This document shows, in pieces, positions 43,860 through 52,652 of a stretch of DNA of 64,000 nt. The notes below the pieces were generated by a model. That model was not told the origin of the DNA. It made no database searches and saw nothing but the letters and a program-made list of their open reading frames with translations. Source of the stretch: Neorhizobium galegae bv. officinalis (GTDB lineage: Bacteria; Pseudomonadota; Alphaproteobacteria; Rhizobiales; Rhizobiaceae); assembly GCA_000985875.1 (NCBI GenBank), contig CCRI01000002.1, forward strand, positions 186,001-250,000. Reading direction: 5' to 3'. A program made the position numbers and the translations under genes. Numbering within the stretch: position 1 is the stretch's first letter; the number at the start of each line of letters is the position of its first letter.

Positions 43860-44220
43860 AAACGCCGGAGCGCACCGCCTCCAGATAGGCGAGGACCTTG
43901 TCGGCCTTGCCTTCACCGACGAGGTCGTAAGCCGTCTTGCCGGCCCAGCCCGGGATCGGCTGGTGCTTGAACCAGATCGCCGCGCGGTTTTCGTCGCCGG
44001 CCATCTCGCTCGCCATCGCCAGAATGCGAACGACCGGGGAGAGCGCCATATCGACCTTGCGGGCGCCGCTTTTGGCCGTCAGCGTGTTGCGGGCAACACC
44101 GATCAGTTTTGCCAGTTCCGCATGCGTCAAGCCGAGAAGATCGGCCACCCGCCGCGCCGAGAGAAGCGCGGACTGGGGTTCACGGAAAGCGGCGGCGCTG
44201 ATTTCAAAGGCATGAGCCAT
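43852..44220 (-). CDS. Xre/MbcA/ParS-type antitoxin
   Basis: A 122-residue antitoxin with an N-terminal helix-turn-helix (SARRVADLLGLTHAELAKLI, GVARNTLTAKSGARKV) and the C-terminal MbcA/ParS toxin-binding domain (AAIWFKHQPIPGWAGKTAYD, LVGEGKADKVLAYLEAVRSG). The AWF-x8-GxTxxDL pattern is typical. It precedes and overlaps the RES toxin, as in known pairs. Confidence 0.88.
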   Translation of the reverse strand: MAHAFEISAAAFREPQSALLSARRVADLLGLTHAELAKLIGVARNTLTAKSGARKVDMALSPVVRILAMASEMAGDENRAAIWFKHQPIPGWAGKTAYDLVGEGKADKVLAYLEAVRSGVYA

Positions 44221-44295
44221 GGGGCAATCCTGATCCGATTTTGATCATCTGCCGTTCAATATGAGCTCAATCTCCGCGCATTTCAAGCATTGCGG

Positions 44296-44940
44296 TCAAT
44301 CGTCCTCGTCTTCCAGTTCCGGCTCGACGAAATCATCGACCGGCAGCGTGCGGCTCAGCAGCCCGGCATCCTCGAGCATCTCCGTGTCCGGCAGGTCGCG
44401 CAGCGTGTCGAAGCCGAAGGCGGTGAGGAAAGCAGGCGTGGTGATATAGGTATAAGGCGCACCGGGCGTCGGACTGCGCGGACCAGAGGCGAGGAAGCCG
44501 AGCTGCCGCAGCGTGGCGATCGTATCGCGGCTCACCTCGCGCCCGAAAATCTTCGAGATTTCGGCGCGCGTCACCGGCTGGAAATAACCGACCGTCATCA
44601 GCACCAAGGCCTGGTGATCGGTCAGGTCCGCCGGAGGGGCATTGGCGGCGCCGGAGGCATGGATGACATCGGCGAATTCCGGCCGGGTGCGATGCTGCCA
44701 GCCGCCGGCAACCGCGACGAGTTCATAAGGCCGATCATCGAGTGCCGCGCGGATCTCCTCGATGATCGCTTCGATATCGCAATCCTCGCCGACGACGCGC
44801 TCCAGCGCTTTCCGTGTGACGGGCTCGGAAGAGGCAAAGATCACCGCTTCCACCCGCGCCGCCCATTGGCGATGACGCTCCTCCTGCGTCAGGTGGAGAA
44901 GTTCCTTGTCGATTACGACCTGTCGTGCCCGCTTCGCCAT
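44296..44940 (-). CDS. ScpB-family segregation protein
   Basis: A 214-residue ScpB-domain protein made of two winged-helix units (RQWAARVEAVIFASSEPVTR, KIFGREVSRDTIATLRQLGF). ScpB is the kite subunit of the SMC-ScpAB condensin. Neither scpA nor smc is nearby, and the neighbour is a DUF1403 gene only 2 bp upstream. This is probably the second, accessory ScpB-like protein found with DUF1403 in rhizobia rather than the housekeeping subunit. Confidence 0.82.
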   Translation of the reverse strand: MAKRARQVVIDKELLHLTQEERHRQWAARVEAVIFASSEPVTRKALERVVGEDCDIEAIIEEIRAALDDRPYELVAVAGGWQHRTRPEFADVIHASGAANAPPADLTDHQALVLMTVGYFQPVTRAEISKIFGREVSRDTIATLRQLGFLASGPRSPTPGAPYTYITTPAFLTAFGFDTLRDLPDTEMLEDAGLLSRTLPVDDFVEPELEDEDD

Positions 44941-44942
44941 GC

Positions 44943-45893
44943 TTAGAGCCCGTAGATGCGGAATGTGGGGCGGCCGGAGAGCTCGCGCACCGCTTCCAGC
45001 TGCTGCAGCCGCTCGAACAGCCGGCGCGACGCGAAACGGGACAGATTCGGCGTTTGAAGGGAGCCCGACACGGCGTCATCGGAGAGCAGCAGGCGCAGCC
45101 CATCCTCTGCTCCTTTCGCACGCAGCTTTGGCGTGACCAAGGCAAGCCGCTCGGCGCGCCGGGCAATCTCCGCCGCCAGCCGGCCGGCTTCGGTCGCTGC
45201 ATTCACCAGGGCAATGCAGATTGCCCGGTCGAACCCTTCTTCGCCGGGCCGGATGCGCCCGCGCCCACCCTCGGCGCGGAACACCGACGAAAAGCGCTGG
45301 CTCATCAACAGCGGCACCGGCACGGACCAGCGCAGCTTCTGCGCCAGCAGGAGATCGGCGAGCCACCAGCCGAGCGCTTCGGCATCCGGGCGGATCGTAT
45401 GCGTCTCGCGGATGATCGCGGCGGCCGCAAACGGCGCTGCCGATCCGGCAAGGCTGTGGTCCTCGAAAATCTGCGTGAGCGTTGCCAGCGGCTCGTCCCA
45501 TTTGATGCCAAGCATTCCGGCTGTCGCCTGCAGCATGTCCGCATCGAGCGCGGCCGAACGCGAGCCAAGCCGCTTCCAGGCGGAAAGGATCTGCCCGGCA
45601 GGGCCGGGATCGTCCCCCGGCTTGCGCAGCAGCCACGCATCGCGCAGCCCCGCTTCGTCTTCCGATCGCCCCGCAAGCCGAACGGCCGCTGCCGCGCATT
45701 TCAGCGCCAGCCGCTGCCGCCAGGCGCCAGCCCAGTCAGGTTCGGCGCGAACGACCTGGTCGAGCGGATAAAGCGCGCCCCCGGCCATGAATGCGGCATC
45801 CGCAGCGTCTGCGGCAAAGATCTGGGGACCTGCCCAGCGAGCCGCCGGCATGGGCTGAAACGGCGTCTTCGGTGATACGGCCTTGGGAATCAT
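44943..45893 (-). CDS. DUF1403-family protein
   Basis: A 316-residue alpha-helical soluble protein matching DUF1403: FAADAADAAFMAGGALYPLD, then RQRLALKCAAAAVRLAGRSE and a long helical body with ADLLLAQKLRWSVPVPLLMSQ. No catalytic motif is visible. It overlaps nothing but lies 2 bp from scpB, so translation is probably coupled and the products may form a complex. The ATG at 45893 is chosen over a longer frame from 45944. Confidence 0.75.
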   Translation of the reverse strand: MIPKAVSPKTPFQPMPAARWAGPQIFAADAADAAFMAGGALYPLDQVVRAEPDWAGAWRQRLALKCAAAAVRLAGRSEDEAGLRDAWLLRKPGDDPGPAGQILSAWKRLGSRSAALDADMLQATAGMLGIKWDEPLATLTQIFEDHSLAGSAAPFAAAAIIRETHTIRPDAEALGWWLADLLLAQKLRWSVPVPLLMSQRFSSVFRAEGGRGRIRPGEEGFDRAICIALVNAATEAGRLAAEIARRAERLALVTPKLRAKGAEDGLRLLLSDDAVSGSLQTPNLSRFASRRLFERLQQLEAVRELSGRPTFRIYGL

Positions 45894-46122
45894 GGCGGCG
45901 AGCGTAAATTTTATGTGCGCTTGTGGCCATCGATTGCGCGACAATCCGCACCGTCGGCCGGCGGATTTGCACCGTTATTTGCAGTTTTCGCCCCGCGACA
46001 TCGAAATGGCCGGTATCTTCACACAGAAACAAGCAGCTCGATCCGCCGATCAAAAGGAGTTGAGTTTTGCGGATCGGCGCGCCGCCCTACATAGGGTGCG
46101 GCTGGTCAAGGAGGATTTCAGT

Positions 46123-47673
46123 TTGACGTTTCATCGGATGATTGCATCTCTCGCCATAGTCCTGGCCCTTTCAGCGCTGGTGCTTTCGGGACCAGCCTGG
46201 GCGCAGCAGCCGCGCGGCGGTGACGAGAACCGCGAGCGCGGCCGCCAGACGGAGCAAGGTGCCGGCGGCGGTGGCGGCATATTCAGCCTGATCCCGGCCG
46301 ATTCCACCACCGAACATGTCTTCAAGGCGCCTTCCGGCGATCTCCCCTATACTGCGACGGCCGGCACGCTCGATCTGTTCGGCCAGGACGGCAACCGCTC
46401 GGCGAAGATCTTCTATACCGCCTATATCGCCAGGAACCGGGCTCCCGGTCGGCCGCTCACCTTCGCCTTCAACGGCGGCCCGGGCGCTGCCTCCGCCTAT
46501 CTGCATCTCGGCCTGGTCGGCCCGAAAATCCTGGAATTCGGCGCGACCGGCGACAACGGCACCACGCCCCGGCTGAAGGACAATCCGGAAAGCTGGCTGG
46601 GCTTCACCGATCTCGTGCTGATCGATCCGGTCGGTACCGGCTGGAGCCGCGCCGCCAGCAATGATGCGGCCGGCAGCTATTACGGCGTGCGGCAGGATGC
46701 CGACAGCCTGTCCAAGGCGATCGCGCTCTACGTCCAGAAAAACAACCGGCTCGATGCGCCGAAATACCTGCTCGGCGAAAGTTATGGCGGTTTTCGCGCC
46801 GCCAAGGTCGCCGTGTCTCTGAAGAACAGCCAAGGGATACTCGCGTCCGGCATCATCATGCTGTCGCCGCTGGTCGAGGGCCGGTTCCTCGCCAATTCCG
46901 ACGATCCCTTGAGCGCGGCGCTGCAGCTTCCCTCGCTCGCCGCAGCCGAGCTGGAGCGTCGCAACCAGTTCACGCCGCAAAAGCTCACCGAGGCCGAACG
47001 TTTCGCGACCAGCGATTATCTCGTCGGGCTTGCCGGCCCCTCCCCGACCGGCCAGGAGGCCGAAGCGTTCTACGGCCGGGTGTCCGAACTCACCGGCATT
47101 CCAAAGGACGTCGTGGCTCGAACCCGCGGTTTTGTCGGCGACGTCTATGCCAAGCAGATGGGGGGACCGGGAAAAATCGTCAGCCCCTACGACGCGTCCT
47201 ATGGGGTGCCGGATGCCTATCCGGAGGAGGCCGTCACCCGCAACGACGACCCGATCCTCGAAGGTTACACCCGCGCCTATGGCGCGGCCTTTGCCGCCTA
47301 TGCCCGCAACGAACTCGGGTTTGCGAGTGAAATGACCTACTCGCTGTTGAACGAGGAGGTGAACCGTCGGTGGGAATGGAACGGCAGCCGTGGCGGCGAT
47401 TCGCGCTCGCTCGCCAGCGCGTCAACCGATATCCGCGACCTGCTTTCGGTCATCCCGTCCTTCAAGCTGATGATCGCCCACGGCTACAGCGACGCGCTGA
47501 CGCCTTACGGCGCCAGCCGCTACGTCATCGACCACCTGCCGCCCGAACTCGCTGCCGGCCGCGCCGAACTCAAGGTCTATCGCGGCGGACACATGTTCTA
47601 CACCAGGCCGGATTCGCGCAGGAGTTTTGCGGGGGACGTCAGGGCGTTCTACGAGGCCAGGGCGACGGATTGA
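46123..47673 (+). CDS. S10-family serine carboxypeptidase, exported
   Basis: A 516-residue exported peptidase of family S10. Signal peptide about residues 1-27 (FHRMIASLAIVLALSALVLS, then GPAWA), low-complexity linker, FNGGPGAASAYLHLG oxyanion region, nucleophile Ser220 (LLGESYGG), Asp in HGYSDALTPYG and His in RGGHMFY. Usual family motif GGPGCSS is GGPGAAS here. The start is TTG at 46123 with AAGGAGG 8 bases upstream; an ATG 15 bases later is too far from it. Removes C-terminal residues from peptides in the periplasm. Confidence 0.85.
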   Translation: MTFHRMIASLAIVLALSALVLSGPAWAQQPRGGDENRERGRQTEQGAGGGGGIFSLIPADSTTEHVFKAPSGDLPYTATAGTLDLFGQDGNRSAKIFYTAYIARNRAPGRPLTFAFNGGPGAASAYLHLGLVGPKILEFGATGDNGTTPRLKDNPESWLGFTDLVLIDPVGTGWSRAASNDAAGSYYGVRQDADSLSKAIALYVQKNNRLDAPKYLLGESYGGFRAAKVAVSLKNSQGILASGIIMLSPLVEGRFLANSDDPLSAALQLPSLAAAELERRNQFTPQKLTEAERFATSDYLVGLAGPSPTGQEAEAFYGRVSELTGIPKDVVARTRGFVGDVYAKQMGGPGKIVSPYDASYGVPDAYPEEAVTRNDDPILEGYTRAYGAAFAAYARNELGFASEMTYSLLNEEVNRRWEWNGSRGGDSRSLASASTDIRDLLSVIPSFKLMIAHGYSDALTPYGASRYVIDHLPPELAAGRAELKVYRGGHMFYTRPDSRRSFAGDVRAFYEARATD

Positions 47674-47793
47674 ATTCGCCAGCAGATCGATGACGGCAAG
47701 TCACCGTGATGTGATGCGCAGCCGCCTTGCTGGTCCGGGCTCGAAACCGCTAATAGCTCAAACACGTTGATTTTCAGAAAGAACTTTCGGTCC

Positions 47794-48516
47794 ATGACCA
47801 GCGAATACCTGATGTCGCGGCGCGCCTTCGTTATCGGCTCCGTTTCGATGACCGCGACGCTTGCCGGCTGCGCCACCACCGCCGAACGGGCTCCGGTCCC
47901 GGAAATGGCCCGCCGCCCGATCGAGCCTCCGAGCGAAGCGGAGCTGCAGGCTCGATACGCAGCCGTCGAGGACAGCGGCCACCTGCTGCCCGCCATCCCC
48001 TACAAGCAGATCGACCCGAAATATTATCGCCAGCGCGTGGTCGATCCAACCGGCGAACTGCCGGGCACGGTGGTCGTCGACACGCCCGGCCGGTTCCTCT
48101 ACGTGGTCGAACCCGGCGGCACCGCGATGCGCTACGGCGTCGGCATCGGCAAGGACGGCTTTGCCTGGCAGGGCGAAGGCGTCATCCACTGGCGGCAGCC
48201 CTGGCCCCGCTGGAAACCGCCGAACGAGATGGTCGCGCGCCAGCCGAGCCTCAAGAAGTTCTCCATCGAGAACGGCGGCATGGATCCGGGTATCAAGAAC
48301 CCGCTTGGGGCACGGGCGCTCTACATCTTCCAGAATGGCCAGGATACGCTCTATCGCCTGCATGGCTCGCCGGAATGGGCATCGATCGGCAAGGCGACAT
48401 CGTCGGGCTGCGTGCGCCTGGTCAACCAGGACGTCATGGATCTCTACACGCGCGTCCCCTACCACGCTCGGATCGTCGTGCATCAGGATGCGCTGAAGGC
48501 CGCTCCCGCCGTATGA
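47794..48516 (+). CDS. L,D-transpeptidase lipoprotein (ErfK/YbiS type)
   Basis: A 240-residue envelope protein with a twin-arginine-like leader and lipobox (MSRRAFVIGSVSMTATLAGC) and a YkuD domain whose active site HGSPEWASIG...SSGCVRL carries the catalytic Cys. It makes 3-3 crosslinks in peptidoglycan or links lipoproteins to it. Rhizobiales use L,D-transpeptidases heavily. Starts at 47794 (ATG), 47812 (ATG) and 47767 (TTG) are possible; none has a strong ribosome-binding site. Confidence 0.87.
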   Translation: MTSEYLMSRRAFVIGSVSMTATLAGCATTAERAPVPEMARRPIEPPSEAELQARYAAVEDSGHLLPAIPYKQIDPKYYRQRVVDPTGELPGTVVVDTPGRFLYVVEPGGTAMRYGVGIGKDGFAWQGEGVIHWRQPWPRWKPPNEMVARQPSLKKFSIENGGMDPGIKNPLGARALYIFQNGQDTLYRLHGSPEWASIGKATSSGCVRLVNQDVMDLYTRVPYHARIVVHQDALKAAPAV

Positions 48517-48616
48517 CACGCCTGCCGCGATGATGTTGTTTCGCCGCGGCCGCATGATGTAAGACGTCCGGCGCCGCGTCGCAGGAAGCGGCGGTAAAAG
48601 CGATCGGAGGCTGAAA

Positions 48617-49177
48617 CTGGATCTGGACGACGAGACGCCGCAATCGGATGCACCGACGCCGCGTATGCTTTCCTGGGCGCGCAATTCGACGATCTATCGC
48701 ATCGAGCGGCGAATGCACACGGAGAAGCAGCTTTTCGATGCCATAGCGCGCAAGGCGCGCCAGAAATTCGAGGATATCGGCGAGGTCCAGGTCAGGGCGC
48801 TCGCCGAGTTCGCCGTGAAGTTTGCCTATGATAACAAGGCGCTGGACGACGAGGCCTTTGCCGCAATGAGCACCCGCTCGGGCATGCGCGGCGGCAGGTC
48901 CAGACGGGCTATCGCCCAGAAACTGTCGCAGAAGGGTGTGGCGAGCAGCACCGTCGCTGCTGCCGTCGCGGAGGCGGATGATTTCCAGGCCGCCCTCATC
49001 CTCGCCCGCAAACGCGCCTTCGGGCCGTTCCGCAAAAGCGAACTTGACGAAAAACGCAAGGCCAAGGAATTTTCCGCCTTCGCCAGGGCAGGTTTCAGCT
49101 TCGATATCGGCAAGAAGATCTTCGAGATGTCACTTGATGAGGCAGAGGAAGCGCTGGATGCGGGCCGCCATCTTTAG
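48617..49177 (+). CDS. recX: RecX-family regulator of RecA, probably CTG-started
   Basis: RecX modulates RecA filaments. The conserved part MLSWARNSTIYRIERRMHTE and the three-helix repeats to GRHL match the family. The first ATG (48665) has no ribosome-binding site, whereas GGAGG at 48606-48610 sits 6 bases before CTG at 48617. This adds LDLDDETPQSDAPTPR, a proline-containing leader like that of rhizobial homologues as I recall them. No ATG, GTG or TTG is available in that leader. 186 residues from CTG, 170 from ATG. Confidence 0.78.
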   Translation: MDLDDETPQSDAPTPRMLSWARNSTIYRIERRMHTEKQLFDAIARKARQKFEDIGEVQVRALAEFAVKFAYDNKALDDEAFAAMSTRSGMRGGRSRRAIAQKLSQKGVASSTVAAAVAEADDFQAALILARKRAFGPFRKSELDEKRKAKEFSAFARAGFSFDIGKKIFEMSLDEAEEALDAGRHL

Positions 49178-49203
49178 GTTTCGGGACGGCCTCAACCCTG
49201 CTT

Positions 49204-49671
49204 TCAGGCCTGCTTGAGCGCCGGGTCGTCAAGCGCCGGATTATAGAAGAGCGACAACGTCAGGCTTCGCGCGATCCGGTCCGCCGTCGTCATGAACCAG
49301 GCTTTCGCCTCCGGGCTCGGGGCAATGTCGTCCAGCGTCGCGGCAAACAGTTCCAGCCATTTCGGGAAAAGCTCGGGCGTCATGTTGGCGACACCGAGAT
49401 GCGCCTGGACCGGCTTTCCGCCATAGGCGCCATTGCGGAAGGCGACGGAGGACCAGAAGCTCTTCATCTTCGCCATGTGCTCGGGCCAGCGCCCGGAAAG
49501 CCGCGCGTCGAACACGGGCCCCAGTTCCGGATGCTCCAGTATGCGGCCGTAAAACGTATCGACCAGCGTGCCGATGAAGGCGCCGTCGATGCCGATCGCC
49601 TTCATTTCCGCTTCCGCCCGTTCCCGGATCGCCGCGATATGCGCCGCGCGTCCCTGCAATTCGTCGCTCAT
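49204..49671 (-). CDS. Group III truncated haemoglobin
   Basis: A 155-residue two-over-two globin of group III: FIGTLVDTFYGRILEHPELG and the distal-side RNGAYGGKPVQAHLGVANMT, where the His of AHLG is the proximal haem ligand. Proposed roles of the group are in oxygen, nitric-oxide or redox chemistry. It is transcribed alone, convergent with recX. Confidence 0.85.
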   Translation of the reverse strand: MSDELQGRAAHIAAIRERAEAEMKAIGIDGAFIGTLVDTFYGRILEHPELGPVFDARLSGRWPEHMAKMKSFWSSVAFRNGAYGGKPVQAHLGVANMTPELFPKWLELFAATLDDIAPSPEAKAWFMTTADRIARSLTLSLFYNPALDDPALKQA

Positions 49672-49787
49672 TTCAAGACCTTGGGTTCCGCCGCATCTGC
49701 GGCCCGTCTTATATAGGCTCTGCGGGTGTCATGCCCAAGGCCTAACTGCTGATTGCGACGATGTGTCGGTCGGACGTCAGAGGATGG

Positions 49788-49809
49788 CCCCTACCCGTTC
49801 GGGAAGGGG
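49788..49809. repeat. Short GC-rich palindrome downstream of pcaF
   Basis: CCCCTACCCG-TT-CGGGAAGGGG. Nearly the same as the element at 6904-6929. It begins 9 bases after the pcaF stop on the minus strand and could act as terminator or 3' stabiliser. Confidence 0.55.
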
Positions 49810-49817
49810 GGGGCAGA

Positions 49818-51023
49818 TCACACGCGTTCCAGCGCCACCGCGATTCCCTGCCCGACACCGATGCACATGGTGGCGAGTGCGTATCTGCCCTTGCGGAGCG
49901 ACAGTTCGAGCGCCGCGGTGCCGGAAATGCGGGCGCCGGACATGCCGAGCGGGTGGCCGAGCGCGATCGCGCCGCCGTTCGGGTTGATATGTTCGGCATC
50001 TTCCTGCAGGCCGAGTTCGCGAAGGACCGCGATTCCCTGGCTCGCAAAGGCTTCGTTGAGCTCGATCACGTCAAAATCCTTCGGCGAGATGCCGAGACGG
50101 GCGCAGAGCTTCTGGGTGGCCGGGGCCGGGCCGATGCCCATGATGCGCGGCGGAACGCCGGCGGTGGCGCCGCCCATGATGCGGGCGATCGGGGTCAGGC
50201 CGTATTTCCTGGCTGCCACTTCCGAAGCGATGATCAGGGCTGCCGCACCGTCGTTGACGCCCGAGGCATTGCCGGCGGTGACCGTCGCGCCGTCGATCTT
50301 GTTCAGCACCTTGAGCTTGGCGAGTGCTTCCATATTGGTCGCGCGGGGATGTTCATCCTTCGAAACGACCACCGGATCACCCTTGCGCTGTGGAATGGTA
50401 ACCGAGGTGATTTCCTTGGCAAGACGGCCGTTCTCCTGAGCCGCCGAGGCCTTGGCCTGGCTGCGGACTGCAAACGCGTCCTGGTCCTCGCGCGAAACCT
50501 TGTAGTCGATCGCCACGTTGTCGCCGGTCTCTGGCATCGAATCGACGCCATACTGCTTCTTCATCAGCGGGTTGACGAAACGCCAGCCGATCGTGGTGTC
50601 GTAAATTTCGGCATTCCGCGAAAATGCGGTATCGGCCTTCGGCATCACGAAGGGCGCTCTGGACATGCTTTCGACGCCGCCGGCGATCATCAGCTCGGCC
50701 TCGCCGGCCTTGATGGCGCGGGCGGCGGTGATGACCGCATCCATGCCGGAGCCGCAGAGGCGGTTCATGGTGGTGCCGCCGACGCCGACCGGCAGGCCGG
50801 CAAGCAGCGCCGACATGCGCGCGACGTTGCGGTTGTCTTCGCCGGCCTGGTTGGCGCAGCCGTAGATGACGTCGGCAACCGCTTCCCAATCGACCGAGAC
50901 GTTGCGTTCCATCAGCGCCTTCAAGGGGATGGCGCCAAGGTCGTCGGCACGAACGGAGGAGAGCGAGCCGCCGAAACGGCCGATCGGAGTGCGGATATAA
51001 TCGCAGATATAGGCTTCGGTCAT
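49818..51023 (-). CDS. pcaF: 3-oxoadipyl-CoA thiolase
   Basis: A 401-residue thiolase that splits 3-oxoadipyl-CoA to succinyl-CoA and acetyl-CoA. The nucleophilic Cys is in NRLCGSGMDAV, the catalytic His in NPNGGAIALGHPLG and the second Cys in MCIGVGQG. Length and the pcaIJF order make PcaF rather than a general acetyl-CoA acetyltransferase likely. The ATG has GAGGGAGAAG upstream; a 69-codon longer frame lies mostly in pcaJ and is rejected. Confidence 0.93.
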   Translation of the reverse strand: MTEAYICDYIRTPIGRFGGSLSSVRADDLGAIPLKALMERNVSVDWEAVADVIYGCANQAGEDNRNVARMSALLAGLPVGVGGTTMNRLCGSGMDAVITAARAIKAGEAELMIAGGVESMSRAPFVMPKADTAFSRNAEIYDTTIGWRFVNPLMKKQYGVDSMPETGDNVAIDYKVSREDQDAFAVRSQAKASAAQENGRLAKEITSVTIPQRKGDPVVVSKDEHPRATNMEALAKLKVLNKIDGATVTAGNASGVNDGAAALIIASEVAARKYGLTPIARIMGGATAGVPPRIMGIGPAPATQKLCARLGISPKDFDVIELNEAFASQGIAVLRELGLQEDAEHINPNGGAIALGHPLGMSGARISGTAALELSLRKGRYALATMCIGVGQGIAVALERV

Positions 51024-51034
51024 GATCTTCTCCC

Positions 51035-51724
51035 TCACAGTTTCGGCACGACGAGATCGGCGACCGGTCCATCGATGTGGAGGCGGGCGCCGGTCATGGC
51101 CTGCAGTTCCTCGACTGTCATATCGGTCAGCTTTTCGCGCAGGACGAAATGCTTCTCGACGATGTCGATGACGGCATGGCTCGTATAGACCCGAGTGATA
51201 CAGGCAACACCGGTCAACGGAAAGGTACAAGCTTCAACTAATTTCGGCTCGCCGTTCTTGGTGACGTGTTCGGTGATGACGCAGACCTGCTTGGCGCCAT
51301 GTACAAGGTCCATGGCGCCGCCGACGGCCGGCACGCCCTTGGAGCCGACACGCCAGTTGGCGAGGTCGCCGTTCTGGGCCACCTGCAGCGCACCCAATAT
51401 GGCGACGTCGAGATGGCCCCCGCGCACCATCGCAAAGCTGTCCGCATGGTGGAAGAAGGCAGCGCCCGGCTTCAGCGTCACGGCCTTCTTGCCGGCGTTG
51501 ATCAGGTCCCAGTCCTCCTCGCCTTCGGCAGGCGCTTCGCCGAAATTCAGGATCCCGTTTTCCGTGTGGAAGATCGCCTCGCGGCCAGGCGGCTGGTAGC
51601 GGGCGACCATTTCCGGAAAGCCGATGCCGAGGTTCACATAGGCGCCGTCCTTTATGTCCTGGGCGGCGCGCCAGGCGATCTGGGCGTTGGAAAGCTTGAT
51701 GTCTTCTCGGGTGTTGAGGGTCAT
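51035..51724 (-). CDS. pcaJ: 3-oxoadipate CoA-transferase subunit B
   Basis: A 229-residue beta subunit of the succinyl-CoA:3-oxoadipate CoA-transferase. The catalytic Glu is in FHTENGILNFG, with the GGHLDVAILGALQV segment of class I CoA-transferases. It overlaps pcaI by 4 bp (51721-51724) and is followed by pcaF after 11 bp. Confidence 0.94.
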   Translation of the reverse strand: MTLNTREDIKLSNAQIAWRAAQDIKDGAYVNLGIGFPEMVARYQPPGREAIFHTENGILNFGEAPAEGEEDWDLINAGKKAVTLKPGAAFFHHADSFAMVRGGHLDVAILGALQVAQNGDLANWRVGSKGVPAVGGAMDLVHGAKQVCVITEHVTKNGEPKLVEACTFPLTGVACITRVYTSHAVIDIVEKHFVLREKLTDMTVEELQAMTGARLHIDGPVADLVVPKL

Positions 51725-52443
51725 GCCTGGGCTCCTGGGGCGTAAGCCACGCCGGCGCGAATGAGGACTTCTTCCTGCTGGGGATCAGGAACTTCGACGA
51801 CACGGTCGATAAATATGCCGGGCGTCACGACATGCTCGGGATCGATGCCGCCAGGCGGCACGATCTTGGAGACCTGCACGATTGTCTTGGCGGCGGCCAT
51901 GCACATCAGCGGATTGAAGTTGCGGCCGGCCTTGTTGTAGGTGAGGTTGCCCAATGGATCCCCGAGCTGCGCCTTGACGATGGCAAAATCCGCCTTCAGC
52001 CAGCGCTCCTGCACATAGTGGCGGCCGTCGAACTCGGCGACCACCTTGCCGTTGGCAAGTTCGGTACCGTAGGCGGTCGGCGTGTAGAAGGCCGGGATGC
52101 CGGCGCCGCCGGCGCGGATACGCTCGGCAAGCGTGCCCTGGGGCACGAGTTCAAGTTCGATCTGGCCCGCGAGATAACGATCGGTGAAGGCGCGCGGATC
52201 CGACGATTTCGGGAACGAGCAGATCATCTTGCGGACCATGCCCGCGTCGATCATCGCGGCAATGCCGATGCGGCCGTTGCCGGCGTTGTTGTTGATGACG
52301 GTCAGGTCCTTGATACCCTTGTCGATCAGGGCGTGGATCAGTTCGATCGGCGCGCCCGATCCGCCAAAGCCGCCGATCATGATGGTCGCGCCATCACCGA
52401 TCTCGGAGACGGCTTCCGCCGTGCTCCCGATTGTCTTGTCCAT
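51721..52443 (-). CDS. pcaI: 3-oxoadipate CoA-transferase subunit A
   Basis: A 240-residue alpha subunit with the glycine-rich CoA-site MIGGFGGSGAPIELI and the conserved NNNAGNGRIGIA. Together with PcaJ it moves CoA from succinyl-CoA to 3-oxoadipate. The ATG at 52443 has AAGGAGA 8 bases upstream; longer frames cross the operator and are rejected. First gene of pcaIJF, divergent from pcaR. Confidence 0.94.
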   Translation of the reverse strand: MDKTIGSTAEAVSEIGDGATIMIGGFGGSGAPIELIHALIDKGIKDLTVINNNAGNGRIGIAAMIDAGMVRKMICSFPKSSDPRAFTDRYLAGQIELELVPQGTLAERIRAGGAGIPAFYTPTAYGTELANGKVVAEFDGRHYVQERWLKADFAIVKAQLGDPLGNLTYNKAGRNFNPLMCMAAAKTIVQVSKIVPPGGIDPEHVVTPGIFIDRVVEVPDPQQEEVLIRAGVAYAPGAQA

Positions 52444-52530
52444 ACGGGATGTCTCCTTCGCTATACCCGGCGAACGTGCCCGCCGTGCCTCCGGGAAAAC
52501 AGATAGATCAGCACGGGATGGACAGCAAGA

Positions 52531-52573
52531 AATATGTGCGATAATTGACCTTTGTTCATATATCGCACATATT
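52531..52573. promoter_or_regulatory. Twin PcaR boxes as a 13-bp inverted repeat
   Basis: AATATGTGCGATA (52531-52543) and TATCGCACATATT (52561-52573), perfect 13-bp arms with 17 bases between them. Each half contains a 15-base word (GGTCAATTATCGCAC on the minus strand, GTTCATATATCGCAC on the plus) that resembles the Pseudomonas PcaR box GTTCGATAATCGCAC as I recall it. It lies 88 bp from pcaI and 80 bp from pcaR, suited to control both. Confidence 0.75.
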
Positions 52574-52652
52574 GTGTGAACCAGCGATGCAGAGCCTGCA
52601 CATCCTCGCGGCTTCACATTGCGTCGACAAAGGGCGAGACACAGGGAAAATC

